From an uncultured Lachnospiraceae bacterium (GTDB lineage: Bacteria > Bacillota > Clostridia > Lachnospirales > Lachnospiraceae): DNA of 64,000 bases. The stretch spans positions 1-64,000 of the forward strand of contig CAJUTC010000009.1 of NCBI GenBank assembly GCA_910589195.1. The letters are read 5' to 3'. This document shows, one piece after another, positions 26,714-35,776 of the stretch (position 1 is the stretch's first letter; every line of letters starts with the position of its first letter). Under the pieces are notes generated by a model that saw nothing but the letters and a program-made list of their open reading frames with translations, was not told the origin of the DNA and made no database searches. The position numbers and the translations under genes were made by a program.

Positions 26714-27658
26714 ATGGAAAAGAAAAAACGAATTGTAATTGCCTTAGGCGGCAACGCGCTGGGAAATACCCTACCAGAACAAATGGCAGCTGTAAAAATC
26801 ACGGCACGGGCAATCGTTGATTTAATTGAAGAAGGCTGTGAAGTAGTTGTAGCCCACGGAAACGGGCCTCAGGTTGGTATGATCAATAATGCTATGGCTG
26901 CCCTTAGCCGGGAAGATGCCAGCCACCCCAATACTCCCCTCTCTGTCTGTGTGGCAATGAGCCAGGCTTATATTGGCTATGACTTGCAGAATGCTCTTCG
27001 GGAAGAGCTTTATAACCGGGAAATTTACGATATTCCGGTTGCCACTATGATCACTCAGATCCGGGTTGACCAGGAGGATCCGGCTTTCCTGTCACCCTCA
27101 AAGCCTATCGGGCATTTTATGACCCTGGAGCAAGCCAAACTAGCCGAGGAAAAATACGGCTACATTATGAAAGAAGACGCTGGAAGGGGATACCGCCGTG
27201 TAGTTGCTTCCCCGAAACCAGCCGAAATCATCGAAATCGGCGCCATCCGCTCTCTGGTTGATTCCGGACAGCTTGTCATCGCATGCGGCGGCGGCGGTAT
27301 CCCGGTTACACGGCAGGGAAATCATTTAAAGGGAGCCAGCGCTGTTATTGATAAAGATTTCGCAAGCTGCCTGTTAGCCAAAGAACTGGACGCGGACTTT
27401 TTAATCATCCTGACCGCGGTAGAAAAAGCGGCAATCCGTTTTGGAAAACCAGATGTAAAATGGCTGGATGATTTATCTGTAGAAGAAGCAAATACTTATA
27501 TTGGGGAAGGCCACTTTGCTCCTGGCTCCATGCTTCCAAAGGTTCAGGCGGCTGTTGAATTCGCAAGTTCCAAGAAAGGGCGCACCGCACTGATTACATT
27601 GCTGGAAAAGGCCAAAGATGGCATTCTGGGAAAAACGGGAACCAGGATCCACCAGTAG
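26714..27658 (+). CDS. arcC: Carbamate kinase
   Basis: 314 residues, amino acid kinase fold, starting MEKKKRIVIALGGNALGNT. Further motifs: VVAHGNGPQVGMI, VIACGGGGIPV and ASAVIDKDFASCLLA. It makes ATP from carbamoyl phosphate and ADP, giving ammonia and CO2, the energy-yielding end of this route. It corresponds to yqeA of the E. coli cluster. ATG at 26714 follows AATAGGTGA. It sits between the ygeW terminator and the purine permease. Confidence 0.95.
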   Translation: MEKKKRIVIALGGNALGNTLPEQMAAVKITARAIVDLIEEGCEVVVAHGNGPQVGMINNAMAALSREDASHPNTPLSVCVAMSQAYIGYDLQNALREELYNREIYDIPVATMITQIRVDQEDPAFLSPSKPIGHFMTLEQAKLAEEKYGYIMKEDAGRGYRRVVASPKPAEIIEIGAIRSLVDSGQLVIACGGGGIPVTRQGNHLKGASAVIDKDFASCLLAKELDADFLIILTAVEKAAIRFGKPDVKWLDDLSVEEANTYIGEGHFAPGSMLPKVQAAVEFASSKKGRTALITLLEKAKDGILGKTGTRIHQ

Positions 27659-27712
27659 CAGATAAGCTGCTATTTTCGAGAATACTCAAAGTATCAAACG
27701 GAGGGTTACAAT

Positions 27713-29068
27713 ATGAAAAATGAACGTACATATGCATCCATTTTTGAACTTAACGGGGTTCCGAAGCTAAGCCAGGCATTGCCTCTTGCGCTCCAGCATG
27801 TGGTGGCCATGATTGTTGGGTGCGTGACACCTGCTATCATTATCTCTGGAGCCGCCGGGATCAGCGGCGCAGATCGGGTTATTTTAATCCAGGCGTCTTT
27901 AGTTATCTCAGCCTTATCTACCATGCTTCAGCTTTTCCCCATCGGTCCGAAGACCGGGCTGCATCTGGGCTCTGCCCTTCCGGTAATCATCGGCGTTTCC
28001 TTTGCCTATGTCCCCAGCATGCAGGCGATTGCGGAGGGATATGGGATTGGGGCTATTTTCGGCGCGCAGATTGTAGGAGGGGTGGTTGCCATCCTGGTGG
28101 CGCTTTCCATCCGGAAAATCAGGAAGCTCTTTCCTCCTTTAATCGCCGGAACCGTGGTATTTACCATTGGCTTATCCTTGTACCCTACCGCCATCAACTA
28201 TATGGCGGGCGGCGTAGGCAGTCCGGAATTCGGTTCTCCAAAAAATTGGGCGATCGCTGTTTTTACTTTAATAATTGTTACAGTATTAAATCACTTTGCC
28301 AAAGGAATTTTAAAGCTTGCCTCCATTCTGATTGGAATGGCCTTTGGATATGTGGTAGCTGCGTTTTGTGGAATGGTTAATTTTTCCAGCGTAACGGAAG
28401 CCGGCATATTCCAGCTTCCCAGAATTTTCCATTTTCCCATCCAATTTGAAATTTCCTCCTGCGTTGCTTTGGGGATCCTGTTCGCCATTAACGCAGTTCA
28501 GGCCATTGGCGATTTCTCAGCAACCACCAGCGGCGGTCTTTCCAGGGAGCCACGAACCGACGAGCTCCAGGGAGCCATCTTAGGCTACGGCGTTACCAAT
28601 ATTTTCGGAGCCTGCTTCGGATGCCTTCCAACCGCAACATACAGCCAAAACGTGGGCATCGTTGCCACCACAAAGGTAGTAAACCGCTGTACCCTGGGTC
28701 TGGCAGCCCTGATTATCTTAGTTGCCGGACTGTTTCCAAAATTCTCTGCCCTTTTAACTACCATTCCTCAGTGTGTTTTAGGGGGAGCCACCGTAACCGT
28801 ATTCGCGTCCATTGCCATGACTGGCATGAAACTGGTAATGACCGAAGATATGAATTACCGGAATACCTCCATTGTAGGCCTGTCGGCTGCCCTTGGCATG
28901 GGAATTTCCCAGTCTGCCGCTGCCCTCTCCCAGTTTCCGGCATGGGCCACCACCATCTTCGGGCGTTCTCCTGTAGTGGTGGCAACATTAGTAGCCATTT
29001 TCTTAAACGTTACGCTTCCAAAAGAGCCAAAGCAAAATAAAGCTCAGGCTACCAACGACGTTTACTAA
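27713..29068 (+). CDS. Purine permease, NCS2 (xanthine/urate:proton symporter) family
   Basis: 451 residues with ~12-14 hydrophobic segments. The NCS2 signature region is seen as NAVQAIGDFSATTSGGL near residue 262, with TATYSQNVGIVATTKV near 305. The E. coli cluster holds the urate transporter UacT (YgfU) in the same place, so urate or xanthine uptake is likely here; the exact purine cannot be decided from sequence. ATG at 27713 follows CGGAGGG, 54 bases after carbamate kinase. It is the last gene of the rightward arm. Confidence 0.92.
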   Translation: MKNERTYASIFELNGVPKLSQALPLALQHVVAMIVGCVTPAIIISGAAGISGADRVILIQASLVISALSTMLQLFPIGPKTGLHLGSALPVIIGVSFAYVPSMQAIAEGYGIGAIFGAQIVGGVVAILVALSIRKIRKLFPPLIAGTVVFTIGLSLYPTAINYMAGGVGSPEFGSPKNWAIAVFTLIIVTVLNHFAKGILKLASILIGMAFGYVVAAFCGMVNFSSVTEAGIFQLPRIFHFPIQFEISSCVALGILFAINAVQAIGDFSATTSGGLSREPRTDELQGAILGYGVTNIFGACFGCLPTATYSQNVGIVATTKVVNRCTLGLAALIILVAGLFPKFSALLTTIPQCVLGGATVTVFASIAMTGMKLVMTEDMNYRNTSIVGLSAALGMGISQSAAALSQFPAWATTIFGRSPVVVATLVAIFLNVTLPKEPKQNKAQATNDVY

Positions 29069-29103
29069 AATCTGCACTAATTCTAAAAGCAGAAAGCAAA
29101 TAC

Positions 29104-29199
29104 AGCGGGTGCCGCAAACCCGGTAATTCCACAATCATAGCAGAAACGCCGCAAACGCTTTGCTGCTAATTATGGGAATCTGCCGATTCGGCACCCGCT
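29104..29199. repeat. 96-base long inverted repeat (near-continuous stem-loop)
   Basis: AGCGGGTGCCG (29104-29114) mirrors CGGCACCCGCT (29189-29199). Inside, CGGTAATTCC faces GGAATCTGCCG, and CAATCATAGCAG faces CTGCTAATTATG, leaving a ~19-base loop. The whole block folds as one arm of about 38 bases. It lies between the convergent permease and SIMPL genes. T-runs after either end are weak, so it may be a two-way terminator or a small non-coding mobile-type hairpin. I found no second copy in the window. Confidence 0.6.
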
Positions 29200-29252
29200 A
29201 TTGTTCTCCCAAATGTTTGGTACATTCCAGTTCCAGCGGATTCCCTCCATAA

Positions 29253-30041
29253 TTACTGAATCGCAAAATCTACGCTGATGCTGGCCTCGACTTCAATTTC
29301 ACCTGGCATCACTGCTCCTATACCAGCCATAGCCGTATCCTCTGCAGCTCCGTAGCCGCGGCTCATCATCTTCTGGCTATTATAGCGATAGCTGTCATTA
29401 GCGGTATACTCTGTAATATGAACAGGGCGTCCCAAGGTACATCCGCTGGCATCTGCCAGAGCCTGCGCCTTCTCCTGCGCCTGGTCAACTGCCAGTTTTA
29501 ACGCCTCCTGATAGCTTTCATCATAATTGCTGGACAGGAAGGAAACGGACTGAATCTGGTTCACTCCCGATTCCACTGATTTTTCCATTATGGTTCCCGC
29601 CTCGTCAAGCTGGATATCCGCTACCGTTACCTGGGTTGTTGCTTCATATCCAATAATTTCCCCGTTCCGATCCCAATCATATCTTGGATTTAAGTCGAAA
29701 CCGGATGTTTGGATAGAAGTTTCTTGGATCCCTAATGATTTTAAGGTTTCTACCAGTTGATTCAGCTTTTCCTTATTTTCGCTCTGACACTGGGCAGCAT
29801 CCTCATTCTGTGTGGTAACCGCAAAAATAATCTGCGCCTGATCCGGTACTACTTTCACCGTTTCCCGGCTGCTTACCGTGATCACCTGGCTGTCCACAGA
29901 TTCCACCATAAGCCTTCCAGAGGGCTGCTGGCCCGCGTTTGCCCCTCCCTCTCCTGTTGTTGTTACCGGACCGCCTGCTTTTCCGCAAGCAGTTACAATT
30001 AAAGCGCATACCGCCCCAACGGTACAAATTTTTTTCCTCAT
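29253..30041 (-). CDS. SIMPL domain (DUF541) lipoprotein
   Basis: 262 residues. The ATG at 30041 follows GGGAGGAAC and begins a lipoprotein signal peptide (MRKKICTVGAVCALIVTAC, lipobox VTAC). The remainder is the SIMPL/DUF541 domain: ITVSSRETVKVVPDQAQI, TSGFDLNPRYDW, and QAQEKAQALADASG. The family is secreted or surface-bound with no clear enzyme role. A longer reading frame to 30194 lacks a ribosome site. Single gene, convergent with the purine permease. Confidence 0.88.
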   Translation of the reverse strand: MRKKICTVGAVCALIVTACGKAGGPVTTTGEGGANAGQQPSGRLMVESVDSQVITVSSRETVKVVPDQAQIIFAVTTQNEDAAQCQSENKEKLNQLVETLKSLGIQETSIQTSGFDLNPRYDWDRNGEIIGYEATTQVTVADIQLDEAGTIMEKSVESGVNQIQSVSFLSSNYDESYQEALKLAVDQAQEKAQALADASGCTLGRPVHITEYTANDSYRYNSQKMMSRGYGAAEDTAMAGIGAVMPGEIEVEASISVDFAIQ

Positions 30042-30474
30042 AATTAGTTCCTCCCATATTTCCTTCCACGCTTCCAAATCTGCTTTCCATCCAGGTCTGG
30101 CAGTCCCCCATGCCCCGCTTAGGGCGCCGCCATAAATGAAAGCGGAGTTACCGCAAATCCTCTGGGGAATGGGCGCAAAACGCCAAAAGCGCATTTTGAT
30201 GAATCCCTGATAATGAACAAATTTAGAAGCGCCTGCTTATGTTATTCAGTATACAGGAAATAGGAGGAAAAAGTATTTCTTTTCTCTTACAGTTTCGGAT
30301 CAAATTCTATAAAGCTTTTTTACAGATTGGTGATCCTATATAATTCCCATATAGGAAAAATTGTTATTCGGGAGGCTTCACAAAGACCAGCCATCCATCG
30401 CTATGTGGCGACAGCAAAATGCCCCGCAGGCAAAAACCCGGGGGCATTGTATCAACCATTCCTATGGCAATTCT
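30042..30474. other. Intergenic stretch upstream of the SIMPL gene
   Basis: 433 bases with no credible gene. It holds a TATACT-type -10 on the minus strand near 30250 with a poor -35, and the opp operon terminator at 30415-30448. Nothing else was recognised. Confidence 0.4.
30415..30448 (-). terminator. Terminator of the opp operon
   Basis: On the minus strand AATGCCCC...GGGGCATT with a 15-base loop that can pair further (CGGG/CTGC), followed by TTGC. It lies 27 bases past the oppA stop. Confidence 0.65.
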
Positions 30475-32229
30475 TTAGTTTTTAGAAGTATATCCAAAGA
30501 AGAAGTATCCCAGTGGCGTGTAGTACATGCCGCTGATATCATCTGCCAGCATGTTAGGCTGGGTATAGAAATAAATAGGAGCCAGCACGCTGTCGTCCTT
30601 GATCAGGATATCTTCTGCGGCATGGAATGCCTTCATACGCTCTTCCGCAACAGAAGTGGCTTTCGCTGCGTCAATCTGTGCGTCATAATCGGGATTGGAG
30701 TACTGAGCGTCATTATTTCCGCCGTCAGTATACCACATATCCAGGAAGGTACAAGGATCATTGTAGTCCGCAATCCAGCCGTTACGCGCAATCTGATAAT
30801 GGCCCTGCTTTCTGTTCTCCAAGAATACGTTCCAGTCCTGGTTATTTAAGGTAACCGTTACGCCTAACTGCTCCTGCCACATATTCTGCAAAGCCTCGCC
30901 GATCTTCTTGTGGTTGTCAGCCGTATTGTATAAATACTCTACCGTTGGGAAGCCTTCTCCGTTTGGATATCCGGCTTCTGCAAGAAGGGCACGAGCCTCT
31001 TCACAGTTCTTCTCATAATCTGCTTCATCTACGCTGTAATACTCGCCGCCTACGGTACGGAAGTCGTCATTTCCCGGGCCTGCCGCGTCGTTTACACCTG
31101 CGGGAACAAATCCGGTTGCCGGAACTTCCCCAGCCTGAGATACATTATCTACAATGTAGTTGCGGTCAATTACTAAAGAGAATGCCTTACGGATCTTAGG
31201 ATCAGAGAAGATTTCATCCTCTGTGTTAAAGCATACGTAATAAGTTCCCAGATAGTCGGAAACATTCAATTCTCCGGAAGCTAAATAGTTTGGAAGCTCG
31301 TCAATGGGAAGGTTTTCAATAAACTGCAGTTCACCGCTCTTATAAGCAGCCAGCATTGCGTTCTCATCATCCAACAGCGCAAAACGGATGGTATCTGGTC
31401 CAAGGTTTGCGTAGTCATAGTAGTTTTCGTTCTTTTCTACTTCGATGTACGCGTTGTGGGACCACTCTTTCATCTTGTATGGGCCATTGCCAATATAGGT
31501 TGCCACATCATAAGTCCACTCGTCATTGCCTTCAACCATATCCTGACGAACTGGGAAGGTTGACGGGAATGCTACGATTTCTTCAAAATAGGGGCAATCA
31601 TAAGTTAATACAATTTCCAGTGTCTTATCATCAATCGCCTTAATGGCTAAGGTATCCGGATCTGCGCTTCCGTCTGCAACTTCCGCATATCCCTTTACCA
31701 TATCAATCATGTAGCAGTAGTCAGCGGCGGTATCCGGGTTTGCCAGACGCTTCCAGCTATACTCAAAATCACCTGCCGTTACATCCTTACCATCTGACCA
31801 TTTAATGCCATCGCGCATTTTAAAGGTGTAAGTTACGGTTCCGTCTTCATTTTCCGCTTTCTCGAAAGACTCTGCCTGCCCTGGAGCCAGGATTGCGTTT
31901 CCTTCCCCATCATCCACCCACTTGGTTAACCCTTCAAACATATGGTTAATCATAATCGCGCCGTCAACAGCAGAGTTTAATGCTGGGTCAATGGCCTGCG
32001 GCTCTGACGCTAAGCATACAGAAAGGTTAAAACCATCTCCTGACGCCTCATTTTCTGCCGCGGTTGTTGTTTCTTCTCCTGCCTCTGTGCTTTCTGCTTC
32101 TGCCGCCGTAGTCGATTCAGCAGCCGCCGTTGTGGTAGTATCTGTACCGCTTCCGCCGCCGCAGGCTGCCAGTGACAGAGCCATTGTAGAAGCGAGGGCA
32201 AGGGACAGAACTTTCTTTGTCTTTCTCAT
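30475..32229 (-). CDS. oppA: Oligopeptide ABC transporter substrate-binding lipoprotein
   Basis: 584 residues, SBP family 5. Signal peptide and lipobox LSLAACGGG, then a Thr/Ala/Glu-rich linker (~residues 30-62) and the binding domain starting FNLSVCLASEPQAIDPALN, with YSWKRLANPDTAADYCYM and VATYIGNGPYKM, usual OppA phrases. It captures peptides outside the cell for OppBCDF. The ATG at 32229 is 10 bases after AGGAGG; another ATG at 32238 is too close to that site. It is the last gene of the operon, after a hairpin at 32331-32356. Confidence 0.93.
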   Translation of the reverse strand: MRKTKKVLSLALASTMALSLAACGGGSGTDTTTTAAAESTTAAEAESTEAGEETTTAAENEASGDGFNLSVCLASEPQAIDPALNSAVDGAIMINHMFEGLTKWVDDGEGNAILAPGQAESFEKAENEDGTVTYTFKMRDGIKWSDGKDVTAGDFEYSWKRLANPDTAADYCYMIDMVKGYAEVADGSADPDTLAIKAIDDKTLEIVLTYDCPYFEEIVAFPSTFPVRQDMVEGNDEWTYDVATYIGNGPYKMKEWSHNAYIEVEKNENYYDYANLGPDTIRFALLDDENAMLAAYKSGELQFIENLPIDELPNYLASGELNVSDYLGTYYVCFNTEDEIFSDPKIRKAFSLVIDRNYIVDNVSQAGEVPATGFVPAGVNDAAGPGNDDFRTVGGEYYSVDEADYEKNCEEARALLAEAGYPNGEGFPTVEYLYNTADNHKKIGEALQNMWQEQLGVTVTLNNQDWNVFLENRKQGHYQIARNGWIADYNDPCTFLDMWYTDGGNNDAQYSNPDYDAQIDAAKATSVAEERMKAFHAAEDILIKDDSVLAPIYFYTQPNMLADDISGMYYTPLGYFFFGYTSKN

Positions 32230-32330
32230 AATAGACATTCCTCCTTTTTTTGATCCGAGTACGCTACTTTTAGGCGTACCCATAAAGGCGCCAAAGGTAT
32301 CCGGATGTTCCGCACAGCCTAAGGGCCATA

Positions 32331-32356
32331 TATCAAAATCCCATTGGGATCTGATA
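32331..32356 (-). repeat. Intercistronic hairpin between oppF and oppA
   Basis: TATCA..ATCCC..GGGAT..TGATA forms a perfect two-part stem with a 3-base loop. It has no T-run. Its place before the binding-protein gene fits an mRNA end-protecting element that raises OppA relative to the membrane subunits. Confidence 0.45.
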
Positions 32357-32378
32357 CCATAATTCCTGCAGAATCCTT

Positions 32379-33392
32379 TTATTGGTCTAATAAATGGCAG
32401 GCTGCCCAGTGTCCCGGTTCATGTTCTTTAAACTCTGGCGTTTTTTGGCTGCAAATCGCTTTCGCATAGGGGCATCGGGTATGGAAACGGCATCCGCTTG
32501 GCGGATTCATAGGACTTGGGATATCTCCTTCCAGCACAATCCTCTGCCTGGTTCGGCTCAGTTTCGGATCCGGCACCGGAACAGCGGATAAAAGGGTCTG
32601 TGTATACGGATGAATAGGATGCCGGTTTAGCTCGTAGCTCTCACCCAGTTCCACCAAAGATCCTAAATACATTACGCCAATCCGATTGGAAATATGACGC
32701 ACTACCGATAAATCATGGGCAATAAACAGGTATGTCAGTCCCATTTCCTGCTGCATATCCTCCAGCATATTCACAACCTGGGACTGGATGGATACGTCCA
32801 GGGCAGATATGGGTTCATCACAGACGATAAATTCTGGTTTTACTGCCAATGCCCTGGCAATCCCTACTCTCTGCTGCTGGCCGCCCGAAAATTCATGAGG
32901 ATACCGGTTTGCATGCTCCGTATTTAAACCGACTTTCTTAAGCAGTTCTTTAATCATATCGGCCCGTTCCGTTTTATTGGCCGCTAGTTTATGAATGTCA
33001 ATGGCTTCCCCGATAATCTCGCCTACTGTCATACGGGGATCCAGCGATGCGGACGGATCCTGGAAAATAATCTGCATCTTGCGGCGGTAGGGAAGCATAT
33101 TTACGGCTTCCGCTTTTCCCACCGGCTTTCCGTCAGGCCCCAATGGATTGTTGTAAATGGGTACCCCGTCGTAGGTAATGCACCCCCCCGTCGGTTCATA
33201 AAGCCGAAGGATGGTCCTGCCAAGAGTGGTCTTGCCACAGCCGGACTCTCCCACCAGCCCTAAGGTTTCCCCCTTCTTAATGTAGAAGGAAACGTCCTGA
33301 ACTGCCTGGACCCCCGGCCCTTTGATCCCTTTTATGGGGAAATACTTCCGCAAATTCTTTATTTCAAGGAGTATTTTTTCTTCCTTTTCCAT
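32379..33392 (-). CDS. oppF: Oligopeptide ABC transporter ATP-binding protein
   Basis: 337 residues. Walker A GESGCGKTTLGR near residue 55, ABC signature FSGGQQQRVGIARAL, Walker B FIVCDEPISALD, and the C-terminal oligopeptide/nickel domain with CRFHTRCPYAKAIC, whose cysteines bind an FeS cluster in related proteins. It drives peptide import together with OppD. ATG at 33392 follows GGAGGAAAC, one base after the oppD stop. Confidence 0.94.
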   Translation of the reverse strand: MEKEEKILLEIKNLRKYFPIKGIKGPGVQAVQDVSFYIKKGETLGLVGESGCGKTTLGRTILRLYEPTGGCITYDGVPIYNNPLGPDGKPVGKAEAVNMLPYRRKMQIIFQDPSASLDPRMTVGEIIGEAIDIHKLAANKTERADMIKELLKKVGLNTEHANRYPHEFSGGQQQRVGIARALAVKPEFIVCDEPISALDVSIQSQVVNMLEDMQQEMGLTYLFIAHDLSVVRHISNRIGVMYLGSLVELGESYELNRHPIHPYTQTLLSAVPVPDPKLSRTRQRIVLEGDIPSPMNPPSGCRFHTRCPYAKAICSQKTPEFKEHEPGHWAACHLLDQ

Positions 33393-33393
33393 C

Positions 33394-34407
33394 TTACGTT
33401 TCCTCCTTGTCCATCATCTCCTGTACCCGCAGCCAGCAGGCGGAACGATGGTTCTCGCCCACTTCCACATAAGGAGGCATTTTCTTTAAACAAATCTTCA
33501 TGCATTTCTCGCACCTGGGGGCAAAGGGGCATCCTTCCGGCGGATTCAGCATATCCACAGGCGTTCCTTCAATGGGAATCAAGCGTTCATAACTTTCCGC
33601 GTCCACACGTGGCATAGAACGGAGAAGGCCAATGGTATAGGGATGGGCAGGTTCATAAAAAATATCATCTACCGGCCCCTGCTCCACAATCCTTCCGGCA
33701 TACATAACGGATACTTTATCACAAATATCCGCAACCACGCCTAAATTGTGGGTAATAAAGATAATACCCATTTTAGTCTTCTTCTGCAGAGCCTTCATTA
33801 ATTCCAAAATCTGGGCCTGGATCGTAACATCCAGGGCTGTAGTAGGTTCATCTGCAATCAAAAGCTGAGGATGGCAGATTAATCCCATGGCAATCATAAC
33901 TCTCTGGCGCATACCGCCGGAAAATTCATGGGGATACTGCTTCATCCGTTTTTCCACGTTATTGATCCCTACCATCTCCATCATTTCCATCGCCCGTTTT
34001 TCAGCTTCCTCTTTGGAAATAGCCGAATCGTGGGCACGTAAGGCTTCCACTAGCTGATTGCCGATGGTGTAAACCGGATTTAAACAGGTCATCGGGTTTT
34101 GGAAAATCATCGCTACCTTGTTTCCTCTAAACGCTGTCATCTCATCCTTGGAAAAGGAAAGCACATCCTGGCCCTCAAAGGTAATGGAGCCACCGATTAC
34201 CTTTCCAGGCGACTGTAACAGCCCCATAATGGAATAAGCCTCCTGGCTTTTGCCAGAACCGGACTCTCCCACCACGCCCATTACCTCACCGTAATTTAAG
34301 TCATAGGAAATCCCGCCTACCGCCTTTACTTCACCAGCCGGGGTAAAGAAGGAAACTCGGAGATCCTTTACTTCTAATAACTTTTTCTCTGTATTCTGTT
34401 GGGACAT
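33394..34407 (-). CDS. oppD: Oligopeptide ABC transporter ATP-binding protein
   Basis: 337 residues. Walker A GESGSGKSQEAYS, signature FSGGMRQRVMIAMGL, Walker B LLIADEPTTALD, and C-terminal CPFAPRCEKCMKIC. Partner of OppF. ATG at 34407 follows GAGGAGGAG. It lies between oppC and oppF with minimal gaps. Confidence 0.94.
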   Translation of the reverse strand: MSQQNTEKKLLEVKDLRVSFFTPAGEVKAVGGISYDLNYGEVMGVVGESGSGKSQEAYSIMGLLQSPGKVIGGSITFEGQDVLSFSKDEMTAFRGNKVAMIFQNPMTCLNPVYTIGNQLVEALRAHDSAISKEEAEKRAMEMMEMVGINNVEKRMKQYPHEFSGGMRQRVMIAMGLICHPQLLIADEPTTALDVTIQAQILELMKALQKKTKMGIIFITHNLGVVADICDKVSVMYAGRIVEQGPVDDIFYEPAHPYTIGLLRSMPRVDAESYERLIPIEGTPVDMLNPPEGCPFAPRCEKCMKICLKKMPPYVEVGENHRSACWLRVQEMMDKEET

Positions 34408-34422
34408 CTTTGCTCCTCCTCT

Positions 34423-35775
34423 CTACTTTTTCAGTTTTGGATCCAACGCGTCCCGAAGGCCGTCGCCAAATAAATTAAACGCAAGAATCATAACGCTTAA
34501 AATAATAGACGGCACAATCAAACGATACGTATAGGTGTACATACCGCTTAAAGCATCGGTAGCCATGGAGCCAAGGCTTGGCAGAGGAGCTGATACGCCT
34601 ACTCCCAAATAAGACAGGAAGGATTCCAAAAAGATAGCGGACGGAATCTGTAAGCAGGTAGTAACAACAATCTGCCCGATGCAGTTGGGAAGAAGGTGCT
34701 GACGGATAATCCTTCCGCCAGACGCCCCCAAAGCCCTGGCTGCCGTTACATACTCCTGCTGCTTTAACTGAAGCACCTGTCCACGGATAATACGGCTCAT
34801 GGTTACCCAGTAAAGGACGCCGAAGGCAATAAACATGGAAATCAGGTTAGGCCCTAAAATATTTACAAAGGATTTAATGGGGTTGCTTCCCCCGGAGTTT
34901 ACATATTCCGTTAAAATCGGTTTTAACGCAGTTGCAATCAAAAGGACCACCAGCATTTCCGGAACGGAGTAAATCAATTCCACAAAACGCTGCATCACCG
35001 CGTCCACCCTGCCGCCGCAGTAACCGGAAATCGCGCCATAAGTAGCGCCGATCACCAGAACCAGCAAAGCCGCGCAGATTCCAACTGCCATGGACACTCT
35101 GGCGCCGTACATAACACGAACCATAATGTCACGGCCATACATATCGGTGCCAAACACATGGGGAAATACCGTTTCCCCTGCCGCCTTTCTCTCCAGCTCT
35201 TCCACAGAATATCCAAACAAATGTTTTTTAATTCCTAACTCTTTCCGGATTACAGCAGGATCAGCGTCTTGCGCGTTTTCAGACGCGGTCTGGGCGGCTA
35301 CCTTAGCCTGGGCTTTAATAATGGCCTCATCTTTTTTGGTGAACTTTTCCCCCTTCGCCTCCGCTTCTGCCTTTGCTTTCGCAATCAGTTCATTCACATC
35401 CAGCTTTTCTGACTGCGTTCGCTCCGCAATCTCAGCATCCAGACGCTTTTGATCTTCTAATGTATAATGATAGGGATACAAATTTTCAGCACCCTTATTA
35501 AACTGCTCATAGCCATAAGGAACCAGATACGGCCCTGCAAACGCAAATAAAAACAAAAATATAATCACACCCAGCGCTACCATGGCTACTACATTTTTCC
35601 GCAGGCGGCGCCATGCGTCTTTCCAGTAGGACACACTCTGGCGCTCCTGTATAAAATCGGCCCGCTCCTCCAAAGAAGCCGCTGAAAAATCATCACTGGA
35701 TAATTCGTTTAAAAGGCTTTCGATATCCGGCTGAAGCGTAACCGGGCATCGCTTTATTTTCTTGTCTTCTGCCAT
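34423..35775 (-). CDS. oppC: Oligopeptide ABC transporter permease with charged coiled insertion
   Basis: 450 residues, well over the ~300 usual for OppC. After the first membrane segment (~60-82) comes a hydrophilic stretch of ~110 residues (about 90-205) rich in Ala, Lys and Glu (KAKAEAEAKGEKFTKKDEAI), likely helical and outside the membrane. The permease core follows with HVFGTDMYGRDI, MVRVMYGARVS and the EAA loop AARALGASGGRIIRQHLLPN. ATG at 35775 follows AGGGGAAT. It overlaps nothing and lies one base after oppB. Confidence 0.92.
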   Translation of the reverse strand: MAEDKKIKRCPVTLQPDIESLLNELSSDDFSAASLEERADFIQERQSVSYWKDAWRRLRKNVVAMVALGVIIFLFLFAFAGPYLVPYGYEQFNKGAENLYPYHYTLEDQKRLDAEIAERTQSEKLDVNELIAKAKAEAEAKGEKFTKKDEAIIKAQAKVAAQTASENAQDADPAVIRKELGIKKHLFGYSVEELERKAAGETVFPHVFGTDMYGRDIMVRVMYGARVSMAVGICAALLVLVIGATYGAISGYCGGRVDAVMQRFVELIYSVPEMLVVLLIATALKPILTEYVNSGGSNPIKSFVNILGPNLISMFIAFGVLYWVTMSRIIRGQVLQLKQQEYVTAARALGASGGRIIRQHLLPNCIGQIVVTTCLQIPSAIFLESFLSYLGVGVSAPLPSLGSMATDALSGMYTYTYRLIVPSIILSVMILAFNLFGDGLRDALDPKLKK

Positions 35776-35776
35776 C

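Noticed and set aside
27820..28380. 186-codon plus-strand frame inside the purine permease
   Set aside because: Same-strand out-of-frame shadow of a clear NCS2 permease, with no start signal.
29104..29199. Ordinary rho-independent terminator for the permease
   Set aside because: The stem is much longer than usual and the following T-run is poor on both strands, so it is listed as a repeat instead.
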